The translations under genes were made by a program, and so were the position numbers. DNA of 64,000 nt from Tetracentron sinense (lineage: Eukaryota > Streptophyta > Magnoliopsida > Trochodendrales > Trochodendraceae), in assembly GCA_015143295.1 (NCBI GenBank), contig CM026554.1, forward strand, positions 49,846,627-49,910,626, in the 5' to 3' direction. The notes under the pieces were generated by a model. That model made no database searches and was not told the DNA's origin. It saw nothing but the letters and a program-made list of their open reading frames with translations. This document shows, piece after piece, positions 46,682 through 58,149 of the stretch; within the stretch, counting starts at the first letter, position 1, and the number at the start of each line of letters is the position of its first letter.

Positions 46682-49600
46682 CTATTTATGCTGGACTGTC
46701 ATCTCAAGGACTGTACATTTGAGGTTGCTTAAGCTGTAATCAACTCGTTGGATGGGGTTTGAATCCGTTTTATGCAAAGAAATATCAGTATACTCCGACA
46801 GGATTGCTCTGAACTCATCTCCTGTGATGGTTTCCTCCTCCAGTAGCACCTCTACTAGTTTATCGATTGCGTCTCGGTTATTCCTTATTTGGGTCTTCGC
46901 AATTTCATATGCACTGTCTATAATAGCTCGTATCGACGAATCAATGTCTTCCGCTAGCTTTTCCGACATTGAATTTCTTGCTAGCATCCTCAGTACTACA
47001 TCACTGCTTTGTACTGCTGGATCAGTCAATGTCCATGGTCCGATCTCAGACATTCCATATGTTGTTACCATCTGGTAAGAAAATTAAACCCATTAATATA
47101 ACATAGAAGAATTTTTTTTTTGGTATTTTTATTCATAATTTGGATACCAGAAATATAATTTCCATGTAATGTACCTGTCTTGCTATCTGAGTGATCTGTT
47201 GCAAGTCCCCTGCTGCACCAGTAGTAACTTCTGATTCCCCGAAAATTATTTCCTCTGCTGCCCGACCTCCAAGACCTCCAACAATTCTAGCGAATAGCTG
47301 CTGCTTCGAGATGAGAGCTGGATCTTCGTCAGGTATGAACCATGTAAGTCCACGGGCTTGCCCTCGAGGAATCAGAGTGATTTTCTGTACTGGGTCATGG
47401 CCTGGAGTCAATGTCCTGTAAATTGCAGATCAATTACATGAACTTAAGGTTATTTTCCACCTTATTTTGCACTTTTCATCTACATTGTTATTCCACCTTA
47501 TGCTTGTGGAAAATCAAATATTACATGTTAATATTTATCAAATAAAATTCATATAAGTAGTTGTAAAAGATAGATTCATAGTCTGAAATCCTAAAAGATC
47601 CATGATACTTTTCAAGAAACTCTATTGAATAAAATATTAAAAAAAAAAATCAAGAACAGTATTAGGTAATTTTGTGCATCATATTTGGTGAACTTAAGCG
47701 CAAATGGCATGCCCAATTTCGTGATAAGCCACCAGGATCTTGCTCTTTCCATCTGTCATCTGGGTTCCCTCCATGCCTGCTACAATTCGGTCAATAGAGT
47801 CGTCGATCTCTCTCAATGTTATCTTCTCTTTGCCTCTCCTTCCGGCAAGAATGGCAGCTTCATTCATAAGGTTAGCTAGGTCTGCCCCACTGAATCCTGG
47901 AGTTCGCAAGGCAATAACACTGAGGGCGACATCCCTGTCCAGCTTCTTGTTGTAGCTGTGGACCTTCAGTATTTCTTCTCTCCCTCTTACATCTGGTAGT
48001 CCAACGGTGACCTGTTTAAGTAACAACCAAAATGTTCTTAAATTTTCTGATAATTGAGGTAAAGATCTGCATTAATTGGTCAAAACTTGAAAACATTGGT
48101 TATGTTATGTACTTGTTTATATGCTACTCATTAAATAAATTTATGGTCATACAAATTTAATTTCAGTATGTTAACACTCTTGTATCCCAATACTATAATT
48201 AAGGATAACAGACACGGTTATGGAGTGAACCAAGTCTATTCAGATAGTAACAAAATTCATGCAAATTTTAGGTTTTCCAAATTATTCTCGAATTTCGTGA
48301 ATAAATCATAAAAAAATGCCAATAATTCGTTTAGTTCGGCATATAAACTGGTTATTTTGTATATAATCTAATCAAATTATTGGATATATTTTTATAATTT
48401 TCTTTATAAAAAAAATCCTGAATTTTTCCAAACCCCAACATTATCACTATATATTTAGTGTCATTCCTGGTTGCATAGAGAATCATGAATCGCTTAGACA
48501 ATTTCATGCTTCTTAAAGAATCCTTCAAAACCCATATGATAAAAGTACCCAAGTAAGGCTCTACAGACATATCAGTCCATTCAGTTTCTTCATTAAGTGC
48601 CAGTGTCTGAAATGAACATTTCTAAGTTTTGAACCATAGGAAAGAGATGATAGCTTACCTGTCTGTCAAATCTTCCTGGCCTAAGCAAAGCTGAATCAAG
48701 AATTTCAGGTCTATTAGTAGCAGCAATGACAATGACTCCACTATTCCCACTGAACCCATCCATTTCTGTGAGCAACTGGTTCAGAGTTTGCTCTCTTTCA
48801 TCATTTCCTCCACCGATGCTCGTTCCTCGCTGCCTTCCTACAGCGTCTATCTCATCAATAAAAACCAAGCATGGTGAATTCAACTTTGCCTTGTTGAATA
48901 AATCTCTCACTCTTGAAGCTCCAACTCCAACAAACATCTCAATGAACTCTGAACCAGACAGAGAAAAGAAAGGGACCCCTGCTTCTCCAGCAATAGCCTT
49001 AGCTAGTAATGTCTTCCCAGTCCCAGGTGGACCTACTAGCAGAACACCTTTAGGAATTCTCGCTCCGACTGCAGCGAACTTCTCTGGGGTTTTTAAGAAC
49101 TCGACAATCTCCTGAAAATCTTGCTTTGCTTCATCAACTCCAGCTACATCGTCAAATGTGACTCCTGTGTTGGGTTCCATCTGGAATTTAGCTTTGCTCC
49201 TGTTGGAATTTCATGTGTATCAAGTGAGTATTAAAAGATTGTAAGAGTTCATAATTCTATATAGGCATACAGAAAGATATCATTAATTTTATAAACAACT
49301 AGCAGGTGGCACGTGCGATGCACGTGAGAGCGAGGGGAAGGAGTTAACCACAGTTAATAAGAGTTAAAAGGGACACGTGGGTGAGATTGAACTCTCCCTG
49401 AGTTCAATCGCCATTGACTGTGATTCTATTATTTAAATAGATAGATGAGGGTAGCTTGGGAATTAAAGTAAAACATTAAATTAAAACTTTGTTTTATATA
49501 AGGGTAGTTTAGGAATTTCAGAAAATTCAGCCTACCTCTACCTCTCCCATTATAATAGTAAAGATAGTATCTTTGCAGTCATGGGCAACTGTCTGAAATA

Positions 49601-50198
49601 GTCCCTTTAAGTAACTGAAACTTTGGAAGATAAAATCCATGTATAGGCGAGGTTGGACCATGAGTTAAGGGGCAGTTGCCCCTTGAACTTGAATATATAT
49701 ATATATATATATTGAATATGTTGTTTAATTATTTAATAGGGCATAGGCATGGGGTGAGGAGTCAACTGCCCAGGGGAGGAGCGCCTTCCTCTAAAATTTT
49801 GAAAAAATATATTATATTATTTAATGGGGCATAACCAATGAAAATGGTGGCAATTGCCACATTGAACTTTATGAAAAAAAATCCTTTATATTATGTTATC
49901 TAATTATTTAACGAGTCGGTCCATGGGTACTCCCATATATACTCTCAAATATACTCCCTAATCCTAACTGTTTATAACTAACCACTAAGGGTCAGGATTT
50001 GCCTTGACTTATTTTGTCCTTTCTAATGTCACATCAGCTCTAATCCTAGTTGTTTAATAATTGAGTTAATAGGTTAGGTTTTGGGAGCATAGCAATGGGA
50101 AAAAGAGACACCTGTTTATAAAAAAATATGAAAGAATACCGGTAGGATGTGTACAAAATGTACAGGCGAGATAACCCACAAACTTGGTCCAAAATTTT

Positions 50199-50229
<31 letters not shown>

Positions 50230-51171
50230 GGGGTGAAAGGCACCAACAGCCTCAACGGTGCTCAACATCTCCTTAGAGTCATGACAGAAATGTCATTAAA
50301 AAATCTCAGCTTTGCCTTTGATATGTGCATGATGCCTGATAGTCTCTCTCCAGGTCTAACACAGATATGGTTTAGAGCCAGTCAAATTGGTTGGGAGACA
50401 GGAAAAAGTACTATTTTCTTGGACCACCTTGTTGGCTACCTTTCCTTGGCTCTTCTGATCTGAGCCATTGATTTAGCTGTTATGTGGTTTCTTATATTTT
50501 AACTAGATGGATCATAGAGAGAAAACACTTCAAATATCAAACATATATGATCATAGGATGGTTATACCATACCTTCCAAGTCCGAATGGTAAGTTGGGGC
50601 CTCCTGGAGTATTCGCAGACGATCCTCTCAAAAGTAAAGCTCCGAGCAGTATCAAGGGGAAGGCAAGGTTCCCCAACAAATCGAGAATTGCAGCTTCCAT
50701 GTTGATTTCCATAGGATGAGCGTCAAAGTCCACGTCCTTCTCTTTAAGTTTCCTCAGCAACTCTTGTGGCAATCCTGGTAACTGTATTTTAACCCTCTGG
50801 ATTTTGTTTAGTGCAGGATTCATGATCTCAGCAATCGCGAGACTCGCGACCGTCCCGTTCTCAAACAGGTCTACCTTCTTCACAGCTCCTTCATCTAAGT
50901 ACTGTAAGAATCTCGAGTAGGACATTCTACTTGAAGTGGATTCTTGTGGGCTCTCTGGTTCAGCTCTAGCAGGCTGAACTGTAGAAATCCCTCCTTTAAG
51001 GCCAAAACCTGCAGAACTCAATAGCTCTCTCCTTCTGAGTATGATCTCTGAAGGTGTTTTGTGACGTGGGTTTTCTCTAGTAATGCTTTTGGGGAGGTGG
51101 GTATTCTTTGAGAGGTCCTGAGATTTGCAGATAGGAAGGTGTGAAACTGATAGAGATAGAGCAGGTGACAT
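46682..51171 (-). CDS. FTSH6: FTSH6-type chloroplast AAA zinc metalloprotease
   Basis: The five coding exons are 51171-50573, 49199-48659, 48011-47698, 47415-47175 and 47071-46682, giving 694 residues if joined this way. The N-terminus is a transit peptide with a thylakoid signal ([16 protein letters not shown] ... ARAE). A lumenal domain follows ([20 protein letters not shown]), then a membrane segment ([17 protein letters not shown]). The AAA domain has Walker A GPPGTGKT, Walker [10 protein letters not shown], and [19 protein letters not shown]. The protease site HEIGH is intact in exon 3. [10 protein letters not shown] before the AAA domain points to FTSH6 rather than FTSH2/8. The family degrades thylakoid proteins such as light-harvesting proteins during stress and senescence. 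Oddity: the exon-3 donor reads GC|TTAAGTTC where GG|GTAAGTTC is expected, so normal splicing of intron 3 (47697-47416) may fail. All other junctions are GT-AG and the frame is clean. Confidence 0.92.
49299..49564 (-). mobile_element. Small Helitron in FTSH6 intron 1
   Basis: On the minus strand the 5' end is TCTTTACTATTATAATGGG (49564). The 3' end has the hairpin CACGTGCATCGCACGTG followed by CCACCTG and CTAG (49302-49299). Flanking bases are A and T as required. Length 266 bp. It contains a piece of the core-sharing MITE (about 49340-49432). Confidence 0.92.
49340..49432 (-). mobile_element. Core-sharing MITE, partial copy inside the Helitron
   Basis: The words GTTAACCACAGTTAA, GGGACACGTGG, GATTGAACTCTCCCTGAG and GACTGTGATTC match one end of the MITE at 43182-43531. 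The other end is missing. Confidence 0.8.
50195..50233 (+). repeat. Poly(T)-poly(G) tract in FTSH6 intron 1
   Basis: About 14 T followed by 25 G without interruption. Such a run is rarely stable and its length should be doubted. Confidence 0.9.
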
Positions 51172-51294
51172 TTTCCTTGTTGAATTGGTGAGCCCTTCTG
51201 AGCTTCTGAAGCTTGGATGAAAGATTTGAAATGGTGGGTGTGTTTATTATATTGGGGTTGCTTGACTGTTTTGGAGGGAATGTTAAGGAGGAGC

Positions 51295-51301
51295 TTAAAT
51301 A
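51295..51301 (-). promoter_or_regulatory. Possible TATA box of FTSH6
   Basis: TATTTAA on the minus strand lies about 125 bases before the ATG at 51171, a normal plant distance. No other element was identified. Confidence 0.45.
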
Positions 51302-51304
51302 GAG

Positions 51305-51990
51305 TGAGATGGGTTGTTCTAGCACTTTCATTTGGCTTTATGTTATAAGTTTGTTTTTCTCTTTTCTTTTTGTTTCAAGAAGGATCTAGTGTGTGTGTTT
51401 TTTTTTGGGATTTATTTTCATGCGGAGCTCTGCACGGTGCGGAGCTCCGCTTGATATTTAAACACTTTTTTTTTTCCCACTTGATTCATATACTTCGTTA
51501 AATCCAAATATTCGAATCAGATTTATTTTTGTAAATTCTTTTATTATTCTTTTTATAAATAGAACTCTTTTGATAACCCATCCTGTTATTTCTTTTAAGA
51601 CCCTTAAAAATAATTTTGTTCTTTCTTTTTACAAGTTTAAGAACTATTTGATGGCTGGTCCATGAATGTGAAATTTATCTGTGAGACACTATGAAGAATC
51701 CTTATCTGTCCAAGCTGATGAGAGGTGTAAAAAAGTGATATTATCCTTCCTCTATTGACTCTACTAACCACACACTTGAACAAAGAGAACTGGTTCGTTG
51801 GATTTTTTTTAATTCATCAAGATCAAAGGGGTCTTGCTGTAATGCCACGTTAACTTCACTGAAGAGGTTTATGACATTGTTATTTAATTATTCATTTTTT
51901 TTTGTGGTGGGCAATCTAGGAACTGAAACATCTAACCTCAACGTTTTTTATTATTTGGTATCCACTTATGCATGACATTTTTGAAATGGG
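51305..51990. other. FTSH6 upstream region
   Basis: AT-rich sequence with GCGGAGCTCTGCACGGTGCG at about 51422, a small GC island containing GGAGCTC twice. No gene seen. Confidence 0.45.
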
Positions 51991-51994
51991 AAAT

Positions 51995-52149
51995 CCTAGT
52001 GAGACCGCAAAGGGCCGAGACCACACCGAGATTGCGCATGTGATGAGCGGATCTCAAAAAAAATAAAATCAGATTTATGAAAATTTTGAGATCCGCTCAT
52101 CACATGTGCGGTCTTGATGTGGTCTTGGCCCTTTGCGGTCTCCGTAGCA
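51995..52149. mobile_element. Palindromic MITE, arms of about 60 bp
   Basis: GAGACCGCAAAGGGCC ... CATGTGATGAGCGGATCTCA on the left is matched, inverted, on the right with very few differences, around a short AT loop. The arms' similarity suggests recent activity or arm correction. Confidence 0.9.
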
Positions 52150-52299
52150 AAGTCCTTTTTGAAATAACACCAATAAATGAGTTACGATTTTTGTAGACTT
52201 CTACAAGGTTGTAGAAATCCATGAGAGTTATCTAAATAAGTGGTTATGTGGCACAGGCGCACAGTCCCACTGTAGCCTCGTAAAAGAGATATATACCAG

Positions 52300-52707
52300 C
52301 ACTATCACAAAAGTACTGACCAGGGACTGAACAATAGAGGCGGAAATCTATTCCGTCTCTAATACCCCACTTTTAGAGACCGAAAATAGTTTTGCCATTA
52401 ATGTTTTGTCTTTAATATTAAAAGACCATTAGAGGCGGAATATTTTTGTCTCTAATGCTTATGTTGACATTTAATTTTTTTTAAAATTAAATTCAATTTT
52501 AGAAATGGAAATATTTCCGTCTCCAGTAGGAAAAGATCATTAGAGACGGAAATAAATCTGTTTCTAATACTCTAAACTATTAGTCACGCGAGCATCCGCC
52601 ACGGAATAGAGATGGATACTATTTTTGTTTCTAATACTCTTAGTGACGGAAAAACGATTATTAGAAACGAAATTTTTCTGTCGCTAATCGATAGCTTTCT
52701 TGTAGTG
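52300..52707. mobile_element. Miniature CACTA (En/Spm) element
   Basis: It begins CACTATCACAAAAGTA and ends, inverted, CACTACAAGAAAGCTA. The flanking 3-mers cag and caa nearly match. The interior is packed with TTAGAGACGGAAA and its inverse, the usual subterminal motif of plant CACTA elements. No transposase. Length 408 bp. Confidence 0.85.
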
Positions 52708-52720
52708 CAAGCTATAAATA

Positions 52721-52916
52721 TTAGGGAAGTGATTTAAAACTCTCCATTGTAGGTACTATGGGGAGCCAATGCCACAAGATTGATAATCCAAAGGGGCAAA
52801 CACTATTGTGAGGCCCACCATTTAAACAATGTGTAAATTGTGGCCGTTTGATTTCCAAACGTGCGGCTGTGCTCTCGATAGTAGGTACTATCGAGAGTTT
52901 TCAATCACTTCCCTAA
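52721..52916. mobile_element. MITE with TTAGGGAAGTGATT ends
   Basis: The ends TTAGGGAAGTGATTTAAAAC and, inverted, TTAGGGAAGTGATTGAAAAC are flanked by ata on both sides. Just inside the right end is a small palindrome CTCGATAGTAGGTACTATCG. Confidence 0.85.
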
Positions 52917-53224
52917 ATAATATCTCTCCGGTGTATTTTTGAGGGATTCTAAAAGAGTGTTAAAATAACTAAGAGATCTGGTTCAAGAGATAAGCAAGAG
53001 CTTCCTTGAAAATTATAAAATAAAGAAGGATATTTATTTCTATTAATACTTTTCTTGTAAATTTTAAAATACCCATATAACAGGCATATATTGAGAGCTC
53101 TAACTTAAGGGATAAGCCAAGCTCCCTAAAATATGCCTTGTGATTAGAATATTAAAAAAAATATATAAAATAAAAGGAGGCATTTATGTCAATTAATGAT
53201 GTTTATGTAATTCCTAAAATAATA

Positions 53225-53424
53225 AGTCTATGGGTACTCCCAAATATAATCTTGAATCTTAACCCTTTAATTCAAATAATTAAAGGCCAAGATTAGATTT
53301 GGCTTGACTTATTTTCTTATTTTTTAAAGCCACATCAACAATACTCTTAATCCTTAATTATTTGAATTTAAGGATTAGGATTTGAGAGTTTATTTGGAAG
53401 AATAGTTAGGAATACCCATAGACT
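53225..53424. mobile_element. MITE with AGTCTATGGGTACTCC ends
   Basis: The ends AGTCTATGGGTACTCC and, inverted, AGTCTATGGGTATTCC; the interior words GGCTTGACTTATTTT and CACATCA recur in a decayed relative at about 49917-50090 in FTSH6 intron 1. Confidence 0.8.
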
Positions 53425-53643
53425 GACTCTTCCTAAAATACCCTTATGACAAGCTTAGATTTGGGAAAAGTTCATCTCAATATATAGGTCACATGAAACA
53501 TATTCCTTCCACGTTTGGACAACAAACAGACTTGCCAGATAATTTAAATGTTTCTTTCATTGAAGCTAACGGAATCTGAAAACTGACATTTGGAGTATGC
53601 ACCTGCCGGATCCTTTCTTTGTAGCTTCATTTTTTGGATGAAT

Positions 53644-53652
53644 AATATATAT
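53644..53652 (+). promoter_or_regulatory. TATA box of the S-like RNase gene
   Basis: TATATATAT lies about 90 bases before the ATG at 53739, consistent with a start of transcription near 53675. Confidence 0.6.
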
Positions 53653-53738
53653 ATGTCCTTGCCTATTAATACAGCCATCCAAACACCCATGTTGCAATAT
53701 CATCACAACTGAAAAGAAAAGATTCCACAGAGAGAGCC

Positions 53739-56047
53739 ATGAAATCCAACTATTCAATTCTCATTCAGATTTTCGTAATACAACTTGTACCAGTACTATG
53801 TGTTTCTCAAGATTTTGATTTCTTCTACTTTGTTCAACTGGTGAGTGAGAGTCTCATTATATATACAATCACTTGTTTTTCTCCTCTACATTTACATTTG
53901 CTTCTTCTAAATCCTTCTTTTTATTCAGTGGCCGGGGTCCTTCTGTGACACAAAGCAAAGTTGTTGCTACCCAAAGACAGGAAAGCCTGAATCTGATTTC
54001 AGCATTCATGGCCTTTGGCCCAATTACAAGGATGGCTCGTATCCGTCAAACTGCGATCCCGACAGCGGTTTCGATCTCTCAGAGGTACCCCTTTTCTTCA
54101 TTGTTCCTGCACTACTTTGAGGTCAAATGAAGCTCTACTAGTTGCCCAATTTAATTTTTTCATAAATTAAGATTTAATTCTTTTTGGCTCTAATGGTCAT
54201 TTTTTATTCTCAAGAACACCACAAGACAAGCTGCTGCAGAACCAGCCATTTTCTTTAATTTTCTTCTTATGCATTAGACTTGTAGGCCTACCCCTTTATT
54301 GAAGGAAATGACTTCTTGCAGAGGTTTTTCCGGAAACAGTCCCTTAAAATACGAAAAGAAGAAGCAATGTTCATGAAGAGTACAACTCACTCACGCAAAA
54401 ATTCCTGCAACTAACCAAACGCTTACATTTTAAGACAAGAAAGGGTGCAGTGTTTTAATAGATCTCTTTAACTAACTTTATAAATTAAAGCATATTCTCC
54501 CCAACAAGTAAAAATACAATATAAAACAAACGGACCTGTTTGCCTGCACGTCTCCCCAAATTCTTTATTTCATATTATGTTTTAAAGAAGGAAAACAGTC
54601 ACCTACTCGGGCCGAGGAGGTGAGTTACCGTCTCGTCCCCCCTTTTTGGGGCCACATGTCCCCTTTTTACTTCAATTAACTGCGGTTAAGAGTCGGTCAC
54701 CCCTAGGATTCACACATCTACCCTTGGTTTTTAGAAAAAAATTCACCACAGAAGGTGGTTAATTTTTTAACCATAGTTCAAAGGGTTTGTGAGAGCGAGG
54801 AGGAATAGTCCCCTCCTCGGCACGAGGAGGTGACTATTGCTCTTTAAAGAAACATGCGCTAGCTAATCTAAAGTATATTTTTCAGTTTTGTTTGACGTGT
54901 TTTAAAAGTGTTTTAAAAGTGGAAATCACTAGGGGTTTGATGTAGATCTTAACCGATTGTTATTGAATAATGCTAGCAAGACTCTCTTTTAAGATTTACT
55001 CTCCTTTTTATTTGTCCAAGCGTTGAATCAAAACAAAAGTGGAGCTAGCATTACTCATTTTTATTTAATGGGCTTCGATGATATTTGCTTAGAACACATT
55101 TCCATGAAAAAATGTTGTTAAACCTACATATTTTTGTGATTTGTGTGGGAAAGTACAGTAGTACACATACAAGTTTTGCCACGTCTCCCAAGGGAACTTC
55201 AGCTAAATCCATTTGTGAGCCTGGGCGTGCCCATACCAATCCTCCTTGCTGGGGTGGTGCACCTATAATTTGGGTTGAGCTCAGAAGAGACCACCAATCC
55301 CAGCTCAAATGAATATATTAGTCTTGATGAGAGTTCAAAACCAGGGAAGAAAAACAATTGTACTAATTATAAGAACTAAAAATTACCAGTTGCTTTAATT
55401 TTCTAAAAATCATTAACTAAATTTTCTCCATCTCCTTGTATCTGGTGGTATAGATCTCAGATCTAACCACTAGAATGCAGGGTAGTTGGCCATCGCTGGC
55501 CTGCCCAAGCAGTGACAATATGAAGTTCTGGTCGCACGAATGGAACAAACATGGGACTTGCTCGGAATCTGTCCTCAATCAGCACGAATACTTCGAAGCC
55601 GCCCTCAACCTTCAAAAAAAAGTGGACCTCCTCCAAATCCTCAAGAGTGCAGGTAATTAACATCCATATATAGTCTTACATATTTCCAATGGGTATGGTT
55701 TTATATTTAATTATCTTTAGGAGTTTCACTTACTATATTCATAATTGAATTTGGTGACAAACAATGTTACAGGAATTCAACCAAATGGGAGATTTTACAG
55801 CTTAAAAAGCATTGAGGAAGCCATAGAAGAAGCAACCGGGCACACTCCCGGGATACAGTGCAACGTTGACCGGTCGGGTAACAGTCAGCTCTACCAGATT
55901 TACCAGTGCGTCGACGTGTCGGGGTCGAACATTATTGAGTGCCCAGTGCTGCCAAGGAGGAGTTGCAAATCAACAATCGAATTTCCATCATTCAGAGGAC
56001 AAACAACAGATCTTTCTCTTCCTTTGGCATTTGCTGATATTGTATGA
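53739..56047 (+). CDS. RNS1: S-like ribonuclease, RNase T2 family (RNS1-like)
   Basis: The four exons are 53739-53840, 53929-54084, 55454-55652 and 55773-56047, all with GT-AG junctions, giving 243 residues. Residues 1-23 form a signal peptide (MKSNYSILIQIFVIQLVPV), so the enzyme is secreted or vacuolar. FDFFYFVQLWPGSFCDTKQ opens the mature domain. The two catalytic segments are present: CAS I FSIHGLWPN and CAS II FWSHEWNKHGTC, which supply both catalytic histidines and the glutamate. Conserved cysteines (CDTKQSCCYP, GIQCNVD, IYQCVDVSG, IIECPV) are in place. Family members cleave RNA via 2',3'-cyclic phosphates in phosphate recycling, senescence and defence. Most S-like RNases end at IEFPSF; here the frame continues 17 residues (RGQTTDLSLPLAFADIV). 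Intron 2 (1369 bp) carries a MITE. Orthology to RNS1 is by overall similarity only. Confidence 0.93.
54597..54835 (+). mobile_element. Core-sharing MITE (TIR type AGTCACCTACTCG) in RNase intron 2
   Basis: The ends AGTCACCTACTCGGGCCGAG and, inverted, AGTCACCTCCTCGTGCCGAG enclose the shared core CCACATGTCCCC, AACTGCGGTTAAGAGTC, CACCCCTAGG and CCTTGGTTTTTAGAAAAAA. Length 239 bp. Confidence 0.9.
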
Positions 56048-56794
56048 GACTAATATTTGTTGTTTTCAAAACCAATTCACAGTTCAGGTGCCCATAAAAG
56101 TGGATCTGACCTTCATTTGTTTGCATTGTTTATATATTACTGATCTGAACATTCGGAGCAAGGCACTTTGAGATCTGAAAAATTGGGTAAATGATGGCCC
56201 AATTGTATATGAGGATGAATACCAACGAGAAGTACTTGTTGGATAATAACCACCAAATGAGCAGTGGAGTGGATACAAAACCAGTCTGGTTGAAGTCTCA
56301 TTTGATGCTCATGGTCTCACTGCCATGGCCTAAAAGTCTAGGAAAGAGTCTTGTCCTATGAACTAGAACAAAGGCCCAACCCCCATTACCCTAATTACTG
56401 CCCAAATTAAATAATAAGACCTTCATTTAAAAATGTAAGCCCTCAAAATGGGAAATTTTCTTATTTACTGCCCAAATTTCGAATAATCCCCAAAATAGGT
56501 TCCCTTGTTAGGGACTTATTTATATAGGTCTACACACGTGTGAAGGCGAGGCACGTGCAGAGTAATTTTCCTTTCAGATGGTAAAACCCTTGTCTCGCAC
56601 AGATGACAGAACTAAGAAAAGAATAGGAAGAGAAGGAAAAGAGGAAGAAGGAACAAGAAAGAAGAGAGAAGAAAGAAGAGGAAAAAGAAGAAGAAAGACC
56701 CGTGTCTACACACAGAACTAAGTCGATGAATTGGGGTTGCCAAACCCATATTTAAAGTTAGATTAATTTTCAATATTTTAAGCAATTATCAAAA
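56048..56794 (+). other. 3' flank of the RNase gene with a possible gene scrap
   Basis: At 56171-56330 two neighbouring frames read DLKNWVNDGPIVYEDEYQRE and EVSFDAHGLTAMA, which look protein-like, but I recognise no family. Bases 56625-56700 are a GA-rich purine tract. The rest shows nothing. Confidence 0.3.
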
Positions 56795-57165
56795 TTTTGA
56801 GGCCTAGATCGAAATTTTGAAATTTCAATCCATGCCTCAAAATTTCGATCCAGAATCCCAAAATTTTGATATATATTCTGAAATTTTCAATTTGAATGAA
56901 ATTTCGATCTAGGCCTCAAATTTTCGATCTGGAATTCCGAAAGTGGCCTATTCTCATTGTAACTGTTGATCTGGCATTCCAAAATTTTGATATGTATTAT
57001 GAAATTTTTGATTGAGAGGAAAATTTGATCCAACCCTAAAAATTTCGACCTGGAATCCGGAAAGTGGCTTATTATCACTATAAATTTCAATCTGGAATCC
57101 GAAAAGTGGCTTATTCTCACTGTAAATTTCGAACAGGGATTCCAAAATTTCGATATGTATGTAAG
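56795..57165. repeat. Tandem array of AAATTTCGATCTGGAAT-type units
   Basis: Words such as AATTTCGATCTGGAATCC, GAAAGTGGCTTATTCTCA and CAAAATTTTGATATGTAT recur at about 60-100-bp spacing, four to five times, with strong drift. Confidence 0.8.
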
Positions 57166-57308
57166 ACCTCAAAGATTAAGCCCTGAAAACATTAAATCTT
57201 TCATCTCCCTTAAATGACTTTTTTTCTCTCCCCTCATTGTAGAGTTTCTTCACTTTCCAATTTCTATTACTATTTATGTAATTTCCATTACTATTTATGT
57301 GTCTTCAG

Positions 57309-58062
57309 CTGGAGTAGAATATGCAAAGATCAGTGGTGCGGATATCTATCTATTTAACTATAAGCAACAAGGCAAGGATCCCAAGACCTCAAAAGAATAA
57401 GTTTATTACTTTAAATCTTTACTCATTCATAGTTTTCAACAGCAATGGATAGGTTCCTAATATTCATCTTTTTGCCATTGTATATATTCGATTTATTCTA
57501 TGTATATGGGTTTTGCATTGTTGTTTTCTATTACATCTTAATGACATGTTGTGTTATGAATGTCCATGTGGATGATCAATTTAAAATTACATACTTTCTC
57601 TTATTTAATCTCTAATTTTTTTTTTCCCTTTTTATTAGGATGTCTGAAGATTGTGGTTAAATATAACACTAAGCCATATTATAGGAAATCACATTTAGAA
57701 AATTCCAAGGTTTCTTTTAAAGTGACTATTATTTGTTACCTGTGGTATTTGATTATTTGAGGGTGAGTAAATATTTAAGGCTTTTGGCGAGAATTGAAAC
57801 TCTAACTTCTATTTGTTTTCTGAATTAACTGAAATTCTCAAGTTTTCAAAATCTAAATTAATTAATTTTTTATTTCTAGCTCTCTATAGTTTGTGATATG
57901 TTACTCACTTAGTTTAGAAAATTATTTTCATATATTCATTCTCTTTATACTATTTCATGTTTGAATCATAAGATGATAAAGTATAATTTATAATGTTTTA
58001 TAAACGATTTTAAAAGTTTAAGATTTTTTTTCAGCCCATTCATCGCACGAGGTGTTTACTAG
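57309..58062 (+). mobile_element. Helitron 3' portion with exon-like pieces
   Basis: The right end shows CCCATTCATCGCACGAGG, a decayed hairpin, then TGTTTACTAG (CTAG at 58059-58062) before T, a Helitron 3' terminus. No 5' TC end could be set. Inside are exon-like pieces: after TGTCTTCAG at 57308 a frame reads EYAKISGADIYLFNYKQQGK, and after TTTTATTAG at about 57639 a frame reads LKIVVKYNTKPYYRKSHLEN. They may be captured host exons from one gene that I cannot name. Confidence 0.5.
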
Positions 58063-58149
58063 TATATATAAATATATATTGAAGAGTGATCCAATCATCC
58101 AAGTTATTAATGTTTTTTTTTTTTTTTGCTGAGAATATCATTTAGGTAT

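Noticed and set aside
46752-47078. 108-codon frame on the plus strand
   Set aside because: Antisense shadow of the last FTSH6 exon.
48726-49115. 129-codon frame on the plus strand
   Set aside because: It is the antisense shadow of FTSH6 exon 2 and ends with it.
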